This document shows positions 1-6,184 of a DNA stretch of 14,882 bases, one piece after another. A program made the position numbers and the translations under genes. This DNA is from JALYNX01 sp035292685 (GTDB lineage Bacteria > Actinomycetota > Acidimicrobiia > Spongiisociales > ZC4RG35): assembly GCA_035292685.1 (NCBI GenBank), contig DATDPP010000068.1, positions 1-14,882 of the forward strand, written 5' to 3'. Each line of letters begins with the position of its first letter. The stretch's first letter is position 1. The notes beneath the pieces are model-generated. The model searched no databases and had not been told where the DNA came from. It saw only the letters and a list, made by a program, of their open reading frames with translations.

Positions 1-840
1 GTTGAGGTTGGGGAGGGTGCCGGCACTGGTGGTGGCGCTGCCGGTGAAGGTTTGGGCTCCGGTCCCGTCGATGGTGAGGAGACCGGTCCCACCGTCGAAG
101 GCGGACGCCTGGGTGATGTCCCCCCGAGCCGAAACAGTCCCGGTTCCAATCGCACCCTCCGTAAGCGTGAGCGTGCCTTGCGCGATAAGGGTGGTACCAG
201 CGGTAACGGTCTTCAATGCGCCAGCGGTCGCAGGCGCGAACCTGAGATTGTTGAAGGTCTCCGTTCCCGGAACATCGACTATGGCGGCGCCACCGGTAAA
301 GGTGACGGTCCCACCGTTGGGGGCGAAGGTTCCTCCGCCGTGCGTGAAGTCTCCCGAGACCGAGAGGATCCCGGCCGTGCTCGTGAAGCCCCCACCGCTC
401 AGGGTAAAGGCACCGTTGACTGTGATGGCCGAGCTGCTCCCGACGAAGGTCCCGCCCGCCTGGTTGAACCCGAAAGAGCCCACGGTCGTCGTTACCGACC
501 CCTGCGTGACCGTGCCGGTGTAGGCGGTGTCGATCTGGATACCACCGACGTTGACGGCGGCATTGATGGTGGCGTTCTTGCTCGAGGTCGCATTGAATAT
601 CGCGGTATCAAGCGAGCCGGGCGCCACGCCTGTCGACCAGTTGGCGCCTTCGGACCAGTTGTTGGTACTGCCGAGACCCACCCACGTGATAGACGCGGCC
701 TGCGCCGAACTCGCGAACCAGAGGGCGCCTCCGGCAACGACGATCAAGAGGAAGGCGCGGAGGGTGTGGGAGACGCCTGCGTTCGCTAGGCGTCGCGACG
801 GATGTCCGCCGTTTGCCTGACGATTGTGGGCTTTTTGCAC
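1..840 (-). CDS. secreted repeat-rich adhesin-like protein (C-terminus beyond left edge)
   Basis: The reading frame is open from a GTG at 840 to the left edge (280 residues, no stop), so the gene is 3' partial. An in-frame TAG lies directly before the GTG, so this is the first possible start, although no clear ribosome binding site precedes it. Residues 1-48 form a long signal peptide: a basic n-region, a hydrophobic stretch around LLIVVAGGAL, and a likely AQA cleavage site at 46-48. The mature part opens with an ITWVG...NWSEGANWS...P...DTAIF motif seen at the start of many autotransporter-like beta-helix passengers. It then continues as Gly/Thr/Ser-rich strands with recurring pieces such as GGGTFAPNGGTVTFTG and TFNNLRF. 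I infer a surface or secreted beta-helix adhesin; the family and ligand cannot be named. The absence of Cys and very low Lys content fit an extracellular repeat protein. Confidence 0.8.
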   Translation of the reverse strand, partial: MQKAHNRQANGGHPSRRLANAGVSHTLRAFLLIVVAGGALWFASSAQAASITWVGLGSTNNWSEGANWSTGVAPGSLDTAIFNATSSKNATINAAVNVGGIQIDTAYTGTVTQGSVTTTVGSFGFNQAGGTFVGSSSAITVNGAFTLSGGGFTSTAGILSVSGDFTHGGGTFAPNGGTVTFTGGAAIVDVPGTETFNNLRFAPATAGALKTVTAGTTLIAQGTLTLTEGAIGTGTVSARGDITQASAFDGGTGLLTIDGTGAQTFTGSATTSAGTLPNLN

Positions 841-885
841 CTAGTAGTCATCGGAAGCGTCTGGGGGTCTCTCCAGGACCATCTG

Positions 886-925
886 ACTTATCTCATTGCA
901 TGACTAGTCATCAAATGAGTGAGGT
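886..925. promoter_or_regulatory. long interrupted dyad in divergent intergenic region
   Basis: The core ATGACTAGTCAT at 900-911 is a perfect 12-bp palindrome. It is flanked symmetrically by CTCATT (892-897) and AATGAG (914-919), with only a 2-bp mismatch on each side between core and flank. Weaker symmetry continues to about 886 and 925. The dyad lies between the divergent starts at 840 (adhesin-like) and 1018 (rhomboid), so an operator serving either gene is the simplest reading. There is no T-tract, so an intrinsic terminator is unlikely. Elsewhere in the 841-1017 gap I see no gene and no convincing -35/-10 pair. Confidence 0.5.
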
Positions 926-1017
926 ATCGTAAGGGCCTTTTGAGCTCGATGGTCGCTTCGAAACGGGACCGCGGTGATACGCCGTAGCATCCCGGCCGGC
1001 TCGGCAGTGGAGGTCCA

Positions 1018-1728
1018 TTGTTCCCGTTGCGAGATATCAACCCGACCCGTGTCACCCCGGTGGTGACCCTGGTGCTGATTGCGGTCAACGTAGGGATCTT
1101 TTTCCTCTTCCAAATGCGGGGCAGCACCGAGCAACAAACGGAGCTGGTCTACGAGCGGGCCGCCATCGCCTGCGAGGTCACCACCGGCCAGCCCCTCGGG
1201 TTCGACGAGATCATCGGCGACGTGTGTCTGCCCGGGGCCCAGGCCCCGATCTTTCCTGACAAGAACGTGTTCCTGGCGCTATTCACCTCGATGTTCCTCC
1301 ACGGCAGCGTGGCCCATGTGATGTTCAACATGTGGTTTCTCTGGATCTTTGGCAACAACGTCGAGGAGGCATATGGTCGCATCGGCTATCTCATCCTCTA
1401 TCTGGTTGGAGGGCTGGCGGCCACGGCTTCTTATGTGATCATGAACCCGGAGGCCACCGTTCCCCTGGTCGGGGCCTCGGGCGCGATTGCCGTCGCCCTT
1501 GGCGCTTATGCCGTGCTGTTCCCGGGGCATCGGGTGCTCTCCTTCGTGGGATGGCTTCTGATCCCGGTCCCCGCTGTCATCTTTCTGGCCCTCTGGTTTG
1601 TGCTCCAGTTTGCGGCTTCCCAGACCGGAGTTGCCTGGGAAGCCCATGCCGGCGGATTCGTATTCGGTGCCGGAGTCACGCTTCTTCTGCGATCGAGGCT
1701 GCTGGCCAGGGTCGGGACGGGTTACTGA
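1018..1728 (+). CDS. rhomboid family intramembrane serine protease
   Basis: The 236-residue protein has the rhomboid layout: a first membrane helix at about 14-33, a long polar extracytoplasmic loop (35-82), then five or six further hydrophobic segments. The catalytic serine is S154 in the GASG motif and the catalytic histidine is H210 in WEAHAGG of the last helix. H95, H100 and N104 in the HGSVAHVMFN segment match the conserved oxyanion/structural positions, so the enzyme looks active. It would cleave transmembrane segments of other proteins within the membrane; its substrate is unknown. The start is TTG at 1018, supported by GGAGGT at 1009-1014, a rather short spacing. The stop sits 1 nt before a dispersed intergenic element. 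The adjacent secreted and single-pass proteins are possible substrates only by proximity. Confidence 0.93.
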   Translation: MFPLRDINPTRVTPVVTLVLIAVNVGIFFLFQMRGSTEQQTELVYERAAIACEVTTGQPLGFDEIIGDVCLPGAQAPIFPDKNVFLALFTSMFLHGSVAHVMFNMWFLWIFGNNVEEAYGRIGYLILYLVGGLAATASYVIMNPEATVPLVGASGAIAVALGAYAVLFPGHRVLSFVGWLLIPVPAVIFLALWFVLQFAASQTGVAWEAHAGGFVFGAGVTLLLRSRLLARVGTGY

Positions 1729-1804
1729 CCCGTAATTGGGATCTCCATGTCCGTATCTGACCCCTGTGGGTCCCAATTTGGCGGGGGGGCGCACCGATAC
1801 GGAC
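1729..1804. repeat. dispersed intergenic element, copy 1 (interleaved inverted repeats)
   Basis: This copy begins CCCGTAATTGGGA at 1729, shares CCGTAT and TGACCCCTG in its middle, and has TCCCAATT at 1771-1778; all align without gaps to the copy at 3497. AATTGGGA (1734-1741) and TCCCAATT (1771-1778) are inverted repeats. GTCCGTATC (1749-1757) is a perfect inverted partner of GATACGGAC (1796-1804), which lies beyond the first pair, giving an A-B-A'-B' order compatible with a pseudoknot or alternative hairpins. A run of seven G occurs at about 1783-1789. The element directly follows the rhomboid stop codon. No transposase is nearby. A terminator/attenuator or a non-autonomous REP-like element are both possible. 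Confidence 0.7.
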
Positions 1805-1851
1805 CCCATCTCTGGATCTATAGGCGGGCTGGAACCTACCGATAAAACAGG

Positions 1852-2643
1852 GTGGTCACTTTGCGCGGGAGGTTGCAGGTCGACACCGGTCCCGGACCGG
1901 GGTTGATCGCTGTTGCCTGCCTGACTGGAGTTGTCGTACTCGGCGCGGCGCTGTCGAGCCTCTTCAGTTTCACCCAAGCCGCCCAAATCATGGTCACGCT
2001 GCTGGTTCCGGCGACGGTGATGGTCCTGTTCTGGCGTGCTGTTCGGGCCCGGGTCAGGGAGCGGGAAGCCGAGATCGAAGCCATCGTGGACTCCGAGCGA
2101 ATCTCCAACCGGGCTCTTGCCGAGTTCCTCGCTGACGTCTCCCATGAATTGGTGGTTCATCCAGAGCGCTGCAGCCTGCGGGCGGAGGCCTTGGCGGTCG
2201 CGGTCGACTATCGCGACATGAGCACCCGGCTCCGGGTGGCCGTGCCGGACATCGTGGTGGTTACCGACCCTCATCTCCTGAGACAGCTGCTCCACATCCT
2301 CGTGGGCAACGCTCTGTGTCGCGGTGGTGGGAGAGTTGCCATATGGGGCGCGGCCAACGACATGTGGGCGAGTCTGAACGTCTCCGACGACGGCCCCGGG
2401 ATTCCAGCAGAGATCGCAGGGAAGTTGTTCGAGCGTTTCGTCGATCTCGGAAGGCGGGCACCGGCTGTCGGCGAAGGTGGAACCGGTCTGTCCATCGCAC
2501 GATCGCTTGCCGATCGGATGGGCGGTCACCTGACCTACCGGCGTGATAACACCTGGTCACACTTCTCGTTTCGCCTGCCAGCGAGCCCTGTCGGGGTGGG
2601 CTCCGAGCCCGCCCGGGCTCATCTTGGTGCAGGGATGGTTTGA
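1852..2643 (+). CDS. histidine-kinase-like membrane protein with truncated DHp domain
   Basis: This 263-residue protein has two closely spaced membrane helices (about 18-38 and 45-63), a charged linker (64-92), a histidine-kinase H-box and an HATPase_c domain. The phosphoacceptor region reads ADVSHEL with H98 and E99 kept, but the usual proline-containing continuation is altered. Only 55 residues separate H98 from the N-box Asn (N153), about half the usual distance, so the second DHp helix appears to be missing. The ATP-binding lid is intact: SDDGPGIP (178-185), FERF (193-196) and GEGGTGLS (207-214). The start is GTG 1852, the first start after an in-frame TAA at 1843; its ribosome binding site is poor. 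No response regulator is adjacent, so it is an orphan. The next gene begins directly after its stop, implying translational coupling. Confidence 0.85.
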   Translation: MVTLRGRLQVDTGPGPGLIAVACLTGVVVLGAALSSLFSFTQAAQIMVTLLVPATVMVLFWRAVRARVREREAEIEAIVDSERISNRALAEFLADVSHELVVHPERCSLRAEALAVAVDYRDMSTRLRVAVPDIVVVTDPHLLRQLLHILVGNALCRGGGRVAIWGAANDMWASLNVSDDGPGIPAEIAGKLFERFVDLGRRAPAVGEGGTGLSIARSLADRMGGHLTYRRDNTWSHFSFRLPASPVGVGSEPARAHLGAGMV

Positions 2644-3528
2644 GTGATGCGGTTGAGGGCCACGGTGCAGGCCACGGTGGTCGCGGTGCTGACCCTGGGG
2701 GCCATGGTCCCGGTGGCATCCGCCGCCGACACCGAAACCCTCTTTCTCGGGCCTGAAGGTATTCCCGTGGGATCGCTGATCGGGACGCCAGACGGCGGTG
2801 AGATGCCCAATTACGACCGGGGTCGCGATCTCGAGCCCGGGCTCTTGTTGGGGAGGTCGGATCTGGGCCTGGGGGAGACCGACGAGAACCGCTATCAGCA
2901 CTGGCAAGCCGAGATGAGCGGACGCCACCTGGCCGGGTATCCGACCGTTGTGGTGTGGAGTGCGGCGGCGGGCTTCGACCCAACACTGACCGGTGTCTTC
3001 TCCGTCTTCGTGCTCGATTGCCCGGAATCTGCCATCGCTTGCTCAGAACTGGCCCACGCCGATGTGGCGGTCGTGCCGGAGCCCGCCGGAACCTGGGTCG
3101 AAACCGAAGTTGCCCTTCCACGGATTGACCACGTCTTCGAACAGGGTCGGCACCTCGGGGTCAGGATCGTTGTCGCCAACACCTCGGACACAGACATGAT
3201 GTTTGCGTACGGATACCCCAAGTTTCGCAGCCGGCTGACGATCTCGCCTGAAGCCCCGTTGGCAGAGGCGACTACGGCATCCGTGGACCAATCCGCGGCT
3301 CGGGCTCCGATCGAGAGACTGGAGAGGGTCAAATCCCGGACCATGGCGTCGGTGGGATTCGAGCGGGAACGAGAAATCGCTTCCTTGACACCATGGATGG
3401 CCACGCTGACGGTTTCCACTCTCCTGCTCCTCTTCCTCGGCGTGATCCTGGTCTTCACTCTCAGCCCTCACGGGAGACGGGAAGGACCCAAGCTCTCCCG
3501 TAATTGGGACCGAGAGGTCCGTATTTGA
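2644..3528 (+). CDS. secreted, C-terminally membrane-anchored protein of unknown function
   Basis: I do not recognise a named family. The start is GTG 2644 (ATG 2647 also possible), immediately after the stop of the preceding kinase-like gene, with AGGGA about 9 nt upstream. The 294-residue product has a signal peptide (1-27, ending VASA before AD) and a beta-strand-rich extracellular region (about 28-202) with two cysteines (C126, C133) that could form a disulphide. A polar, charged helix-like stretch (205-247) and one membrane helix (about 253-274) follow, ending in a short basic tail. The last ten residues (SRNWDREVRI) and the stop codon are supplied by the dispersed repeat that begins at 3497, so the C-terminus may have been altered by insertion of that element. 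Coupling to the kinase-like gene suggests the two act together at the membrane, perhaps as sensor and partner; this is inference. Confidence 0.8.
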   Translation: MMRLRATVQATVVAVLTLGAMVPVASAADTETLFLGPEGIPVGSLIGTPDGGEMPNYDRGRDLEPGLLLGRSDLGLGETDENRYQHWQAEMSGRHLAGYPTVVVWSAAAGFDPTLTGVFSVFVLDCPESAIACSELAHADVAVVPEPAGTWVETEVALPRIDHVFEQGRHLGVRIVVANTSDTDMMFAYGYPKFRSRLTISPEAPLAEATTASVDQSAARAPIERLERVKSRTMASVGFEREREIASLTPWMATLTVSTLLLLFLGVILVFTLSPHGRREGPKLSRNWDREVRI

Positions 3529-3551
3529 CCCCTGCAGATCCCAATTACGCA
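3497..3551. repeat. dispersed intergenic element, copy 2
   Basis: This copy is the same element as at 1729, with CCCGTAATTGGGA at its left end and shared CCGTAT, TGACCCCTG and TCCCAATT blocks at identical spacing. Here the ends form an 11-bp perfect inverted repeat, CGTAATTGGGA (3499-3509) with TCCCAATTACG (3539-3549). A small hairpin, GGACC-GAGA-GGTCC, occupies 3507-3520. The distal partner seen in copy 1 (GATACGGAC) is missing. The copy lies between convergent genes ending at 3528 and 3594, and it provides the stop codon of the upstream gene. A bidirectional terminator role would suit that position, but there is no T-tract. Confidence 0.7.
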
Positions 3552-3593
3552 GAGGGAAACCCCCCCGACGAGATGGTCAGGGGTGGGCTGCGG

Positions 3594-4934
3594 TCAGACT
3601 TCGATGGCGTAGAGCCGGATCGGGTCCTCGACACCCTTTAGCTCGTGGAGCCCAAGATCGATACCGAGCACGCCCTCCTTGTTCTTGACGTTGTCGTGGA
3701 CTGCCTCGGATACGACGATCGTTCCTGGGTTGGCAACCCCATGTATTCGGGATGCGATATTGACTCCGTCACCGAACACGCCACCCCCGCTCTCGATGAC
3801 CTCCCCGAGATGGATCCCGATCCGAAGTTGAAAAGACCCATCGCTTCGGGCTGCATTCTGGATGTCGCGGGCGGAGCCGACAGCAGCCGAAACCGACCCG
3901 AACATGGCCAGGACCCCGTCACCCTGTTCTTCGAGCAGACGTCCTCCGTGGGCTGCGATGTTTTCGCGATGGATCCGCCGACAGGCTTGGACGGTCCGGA
4001 TCGCAGCCGCCTCATCACCGGCCATCATGGTGGTGTAGCCGACGATGTCGGAAAACAGGATCGCCGAGAGCTGGCTGGTCTGGCCGGTGTCGGCCCCGGC
4101 CCGTATCGCCTCGTCGAGGTAATGGCGTTTACCCCGTAATGCAGCCTGGTACTCGTCAGGGGAGAGGATGTTTTCTTCGAGTTGCATTTCGGTCTTCAAC
4201 AGGTTCTCGATGAAGGCGTCGAGCTTCCCTGGCTTGGACCTGATCTCCTCGCGGATGAAGCGGCTGTCGATGTTGATGCAGATCGCTCCCACCAGTCCGT
4301 AGTCCCGGCGATAGATGGGGATGGTGGTGCACTTGAACTGGCGGGCCCCGATGTTGAGCTCGTAGTTGAGCTTGTCCTGGTTCTGATAACGGCGGGTCTT
4401 GAGGTCGAGAACGAGGTTGGTGGCGCCCATCTCCAGCTTGCGCCCGGTGACCTCGCCGTTCTCGAGGGTGACGATGGAACGTGCCGGGTTGACCAGGTTG
4501 TGGAGCAGGATCTCGATCCCGGCGTTGGGAAACGACCTGCCGAGCAGGCTCACGATTCGCTTGTAGTTCTCGAGGAAGGCCTCGTTGTCCGAGATCACCG
4601 AGTCCCCGTCGTAGCGGTCGTAGAGACGGCGGTAGGCGTCGACCTCGCTCGTGGAGAAGCGGTCCCGGATGAAATTCTGTTCCCCGATCACGATCAGCTC
4701 GCGGGCGGCAATCGAGTTGCGCCGGTCGAGGAAATGGCCGATCGCCTTGTTGAAGTCTTCGGGACTGAACTCGACGAGCCGGCTCTCGTTGACGATGAAG
4801 GGGTAGAAGTCGTATTCCTCGAGTCGTTTCGTCTCGTCGTCGGGCCCCGAGCCCTGCCGACCCAACCGGTAGGCGACAAGTCCCACCACCGCCAGAGCGA
4901 TGACAGCGACCGCGATCAGAAGGGCTTCGGGCAT
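3594..4934 (-). CDS. membrane-anchored PAS_6 (YheO-like) class III nucleotide cyclase
   Basis: I take ATG 4934 as the start (446 residues), because the residues begin with a clean membrane helix (about 5-24); an upstream extension would run into the divergent lipoprotein gene. Residues about 118-227 resemble the YheO-type PAS_6 sensor domain: EILLHNL, SIVTLENGEVTGRK and GLVGAICINID. Residues about 288-416 are a class III adenylate/guanylate cyclase catalytic domain with both metal-binding aspartates (D296 in FSDIVG, D339 in QGDG) and the transition-state pair N392/R396 in VNIASR. The usual substrate-selecting Lys, four residues before D339, is Glu (E335), and the usual Asp/Thr is Gly (G385). 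The domain should therefore bind metal and may be active, but whether it makes cAMP or cGMP cannot be read safely. No Shine-Dalgarno sequence precedes the start. The protein would sense a cytoplasmic ligand next to the membrane. Confidence 0.9.
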   Translation of the reverse strand: MPEALLIAVAVIALAVVGLVAYRLGRQGSGPDDETKRLEEYDFYPFIVNESRLVEFSPEDFNKAIGHFLDRRNSIAARELIVIGEQNFIRDRFSTSEVDAYRRLYDRYDGDSVISDNEAFLENYKRIVSLLGRSFPNAGIEILLHNLVNPARSIVTLENGEVTGRKLEMGATNLVLDLKTRRYQNQDKLNYELNIGARQFKCTTIPIYRRDYGLVGAICINIDSRFIREEIRSKPGKLDAFIENLLKTEMQLEENILSPDEYQAALRGKRHYLDEAIRAGADTGQTSQLSAILFSDIVGYTTMMAGDEAAAIRTVQACRRIHRENIAAHGGRLLEEQGDGVLAMFGSVSAAVGSARDIQNAARSDGSFQLRIGIHLGEVIESGGGVFGDGVNIASRIHGVANPGTIVVSEAVHDNVKNKEGVLGIDLGLHELKGVEDPIRLYAIEV

Positions 4935-5049
4935 CAGGGAAGGGTATCTGGCTGGTGCTGATGATCGCGGGCCCCTCCGCCACCTTCGGAGTGAGCGTTT
5001 GGGGAGTGCCACCTGTACGCCACGCCAGGTCGTATCGTCCTCATGGAAC

Positions 5050-5065
5050 CCGTCACATGTGACGG
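5050..5065. promoter_or_regulatory. perfect 16-bp palindrome, probable operator
   Basis: CCGTCACATGTGACGG is a perfect dyad 30 nt upstream of the lipoprotein ATG at 5096 and 115 nt upstream of the divergent cyclase ATG at 4934. Its place in a divergent intergenic region fits a repressor or activator site. It is not a CRP/GlxR-type site, because those have TGTGA on the left and TCACA on the right with six bases between; here the order is reversed and there is no spacer. The binding protein is unknown. Confidence 0.55.
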
Positions 5066-5095
5066 TCCGAATCGATCGGGGAAGGGAAGCTCGCC

Positions 5096-5707
5096 ATGAG
5101 TCACAGCCATCACGCTCGTATCGCAATCATGGGTCTCGTCCTGGCGGCTTTGGTGGCAGCTTGCGGTGATGACGCCAGCACCGACACCACGGTCGACACG
5201 ACCACGACGCCAACCACCACCGTCGTGCCTAGGACCAGCACCCAGCCGTCGAGCACCGTCACCACTGTGGCGACCTCGACCACTGAGACCGCTGGCACCG
5301 ATATCAACGACCTCGCCGAGGGCTCGGGATGCAAGCCAGGAAGCGGCCCGATGCCCGAGGGAGAGTGGTTCGGTCTCGTGACATCGCGGAGTGACGCTTC
5401 GCTGGAGTTCGACCTCGCCTGTTGGTTCACGGGCGATGCGGCGATTCAAGCCTCGGCCGAGGACGGCGAGGAGTCACCGCCACCCAACGACTATTACGTT
5501 CGCAACTCCAACCCGGCGACTCGCGAGGTCGCGGTGGGCGAGGGTGTGGAGGTGGTCTTCTTCCCGGACGGCGATCCGACCAACGAGACCGTGGTCGACT
5601 ACGACGCTTGGGCCGGCCTCGTCGCGGCGCGTGGCTACGAGCTAGGGGTCTGGCTTATGGTCGAGGATGGGGCGATCACCGAGATTCGTGAGCAATGGGT
5701 GCCCTGA
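5096..5707 (+). CDS. lipoprotein with Ser/Thr-rich linker
   Basis: ATG 5096 is preceded by a good ribosome binding site (GGAAGGGA, about 8 nt upstream). The 203-residue product has a lipoprotein signal peptide with the lipobox VAAC and lipidated C23. A low-complexity Thr/Ser/Pro linker (about 27-67) would span the cell wall. The globular C-terminal domain (about 75-203) contains WFGLVTS, FDLACWFTGDAA, NDYYVRN, VVFFPDG and a C-terminal ITEIREQW strand. I have a sense of similar domains in other actinobacterial lipoproteins (FDL..W.TGDAA...NDYY.RN) but cannot name the family or function. C79 and C108 could form a disulphide. It is convergent with the PepSY gene (15-bp gap) and divergent from the cyclase; a perfect palindrome upstream suggests regulation at its promoter. 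Confidence 0.87.
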   Translation: MSHSHHARIAIMGLVLAALVAACGDDASTDTTVDTTTTPTTTVVPRTSTQPSSTVTTVATSTTETAGTDINDLAEGSGCKPGSGPMPEGEWFGLVTSRSDASLEFDLACWFTGDAAIQASAEDGEESPPPNDYYVRNSNPATREVAVGEGVEVVFFPDGDPTNETVVDYDAWAGLVAARGYELGVWLMVEDGAITEIREQWVP

Positions 5708-5722
5708 TCTGATAGAGCTCGC

Positions 5723-6070
5723 TCAGTCGTCGGAGCCGCTGCCCTCATCCTCGCTGCCGACGAAGTTGAATTGCTTGTCGAGTTGGACGTCGAGTTGACG
5801 GCCGTCGTCGAGGGTGATCTCGATCTCGTAGTAGCTCTCCTCGTCGCCGACCTCGGTCCCGGTGATCCGGCCTTCTCCGACATGGGCGAGTGCCGCCGCC
5901 GTGGCCTTCTCCAGGTCCGTGCCGGTGATGGGAACGTCGACCTCCCGGGCATCACTGCTATCGGCCGCTCCGCCATCGTCGTTGCTGCCTCCGGCACTTG
6001 CTATCGCCGGGACCGCTGCTGATGCGGCAACGGTGGCGCCGATGATGAAAAACTTGGTGCGATCCTTCAT
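5723..6070 (-). CDS. secreted PepSY domain protein
   Basis: The ATG at 6070 has GGAGA five nucleotides upstream. The 115-residue product has a signal peptide (1-26, ending ASA) and an acidic, Gly/Asp-rich linker. A single PepSY-type domain (about 50-105) follows: ATAAALAHVGEG, then YYEIEITLDDGRQLDVQLD. The tail is acidic (SEDEGSGSDD). PepSY domains are typically extracytoplasmic and are often encoded beside two-component systems; they are thought to modulate peptidases or sensors. Here the gene is divergent from an OmpR-type regulator and its kinase, so it is probably a regulon member or accessory factor of that system (inference). It is likely exported rather than lipidated, since no lipobox cysteine is present. 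Confidence 0.9.
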   Translation of the reverse strand: MKDRTKFFIIGATVAASAAVPAIASAGGSNDDGGAADSSDAREVDVPITGTDLEKATAAALAHVGEGRITGTEVGDEESYYEIEITLDDGRQLDVQLDKQFNFVGSEDEGSGSDD

Positions 6071-6122
6071 GACATCTCCATGTGTTGGCTTTGCTGGTCA
6101 ACCTACGAGCCTTCGGCTGACA

Positions 6123-6167
6123 CCAGCCTGACTGGATCGAGTCATTGTCAGCAGGGAGTCAGGTTGG
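6123..6167. promoter_or_regulatory. inverted and repeated GACT/AGTC half-sites in the PepSY/regulator divergent region
   Basis: CCAGCCTGACT (6123-6133) and AGTCAGGTTGG (6157-6167) are inverted repeats matching at 10 of 11 positions, with 23 nt between them. Inside, GACTGGATCGAGTC (6130-6143) is a nearly perfect dyad. The region lies between the start codons at 6070 and 6185 and would suit autoregulation by the OmpR-type regulator. No clear -35/-10 pair was found, so promoter positions are unassigned. Confidence 0.35.
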
Positions 6168-6184
6168 GGTGGAACAATGCCCGG

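Noticed and set aside
2..820. Long plus-strand open frames opposite the adhesin-like gene
   Set aside because: They are Pro/Val- or Arg/Gly-rich antisense products of a Gly/Thr-rich gene; the minus frame has a signal peptide and recognisable strand repeats.
1279..2529. 416-codon minus-strand frame across the rhomboid and kinase-like genes
   Set aside because: It lies antisense to two well-supported genes and its composition (Gly, Asp, His, Pro rich) has no domain signature.
2806..2815. CCCAATTACG inside the anchored-protein gene as a third copy of the intergenic element
   Set aside because: Only this 10-mer matches; none of the other conserved blocks are present, so it is probably chance.
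4182..4961. 259-codon plus-strand frame opposite the PAS_6 cyclase
   Set aside because: Asp/Val/Glu-rich mirror of the real minus-strand gene, typical of antisense frames in G+C-rich DNA.
5050..5065. Reading the palindrome as a cAMP-receptor-protein site because a cyclase is adjacent
   Set aside because: Half-site order and spacing do not match TGTGA-N6-TCACA.
5727..5760. Frame extending the PAS_6 cyclase upstream to 5126
   Set aside because: The extension overlaps the divergent lipoprotein start and promoter and is Arg/Trp-rich without a motif; ATG 4934 gives a normal membrane helix. (The affected stretch is 4935-5126; 5727-5760 itself is the PepSY C-terminus.)
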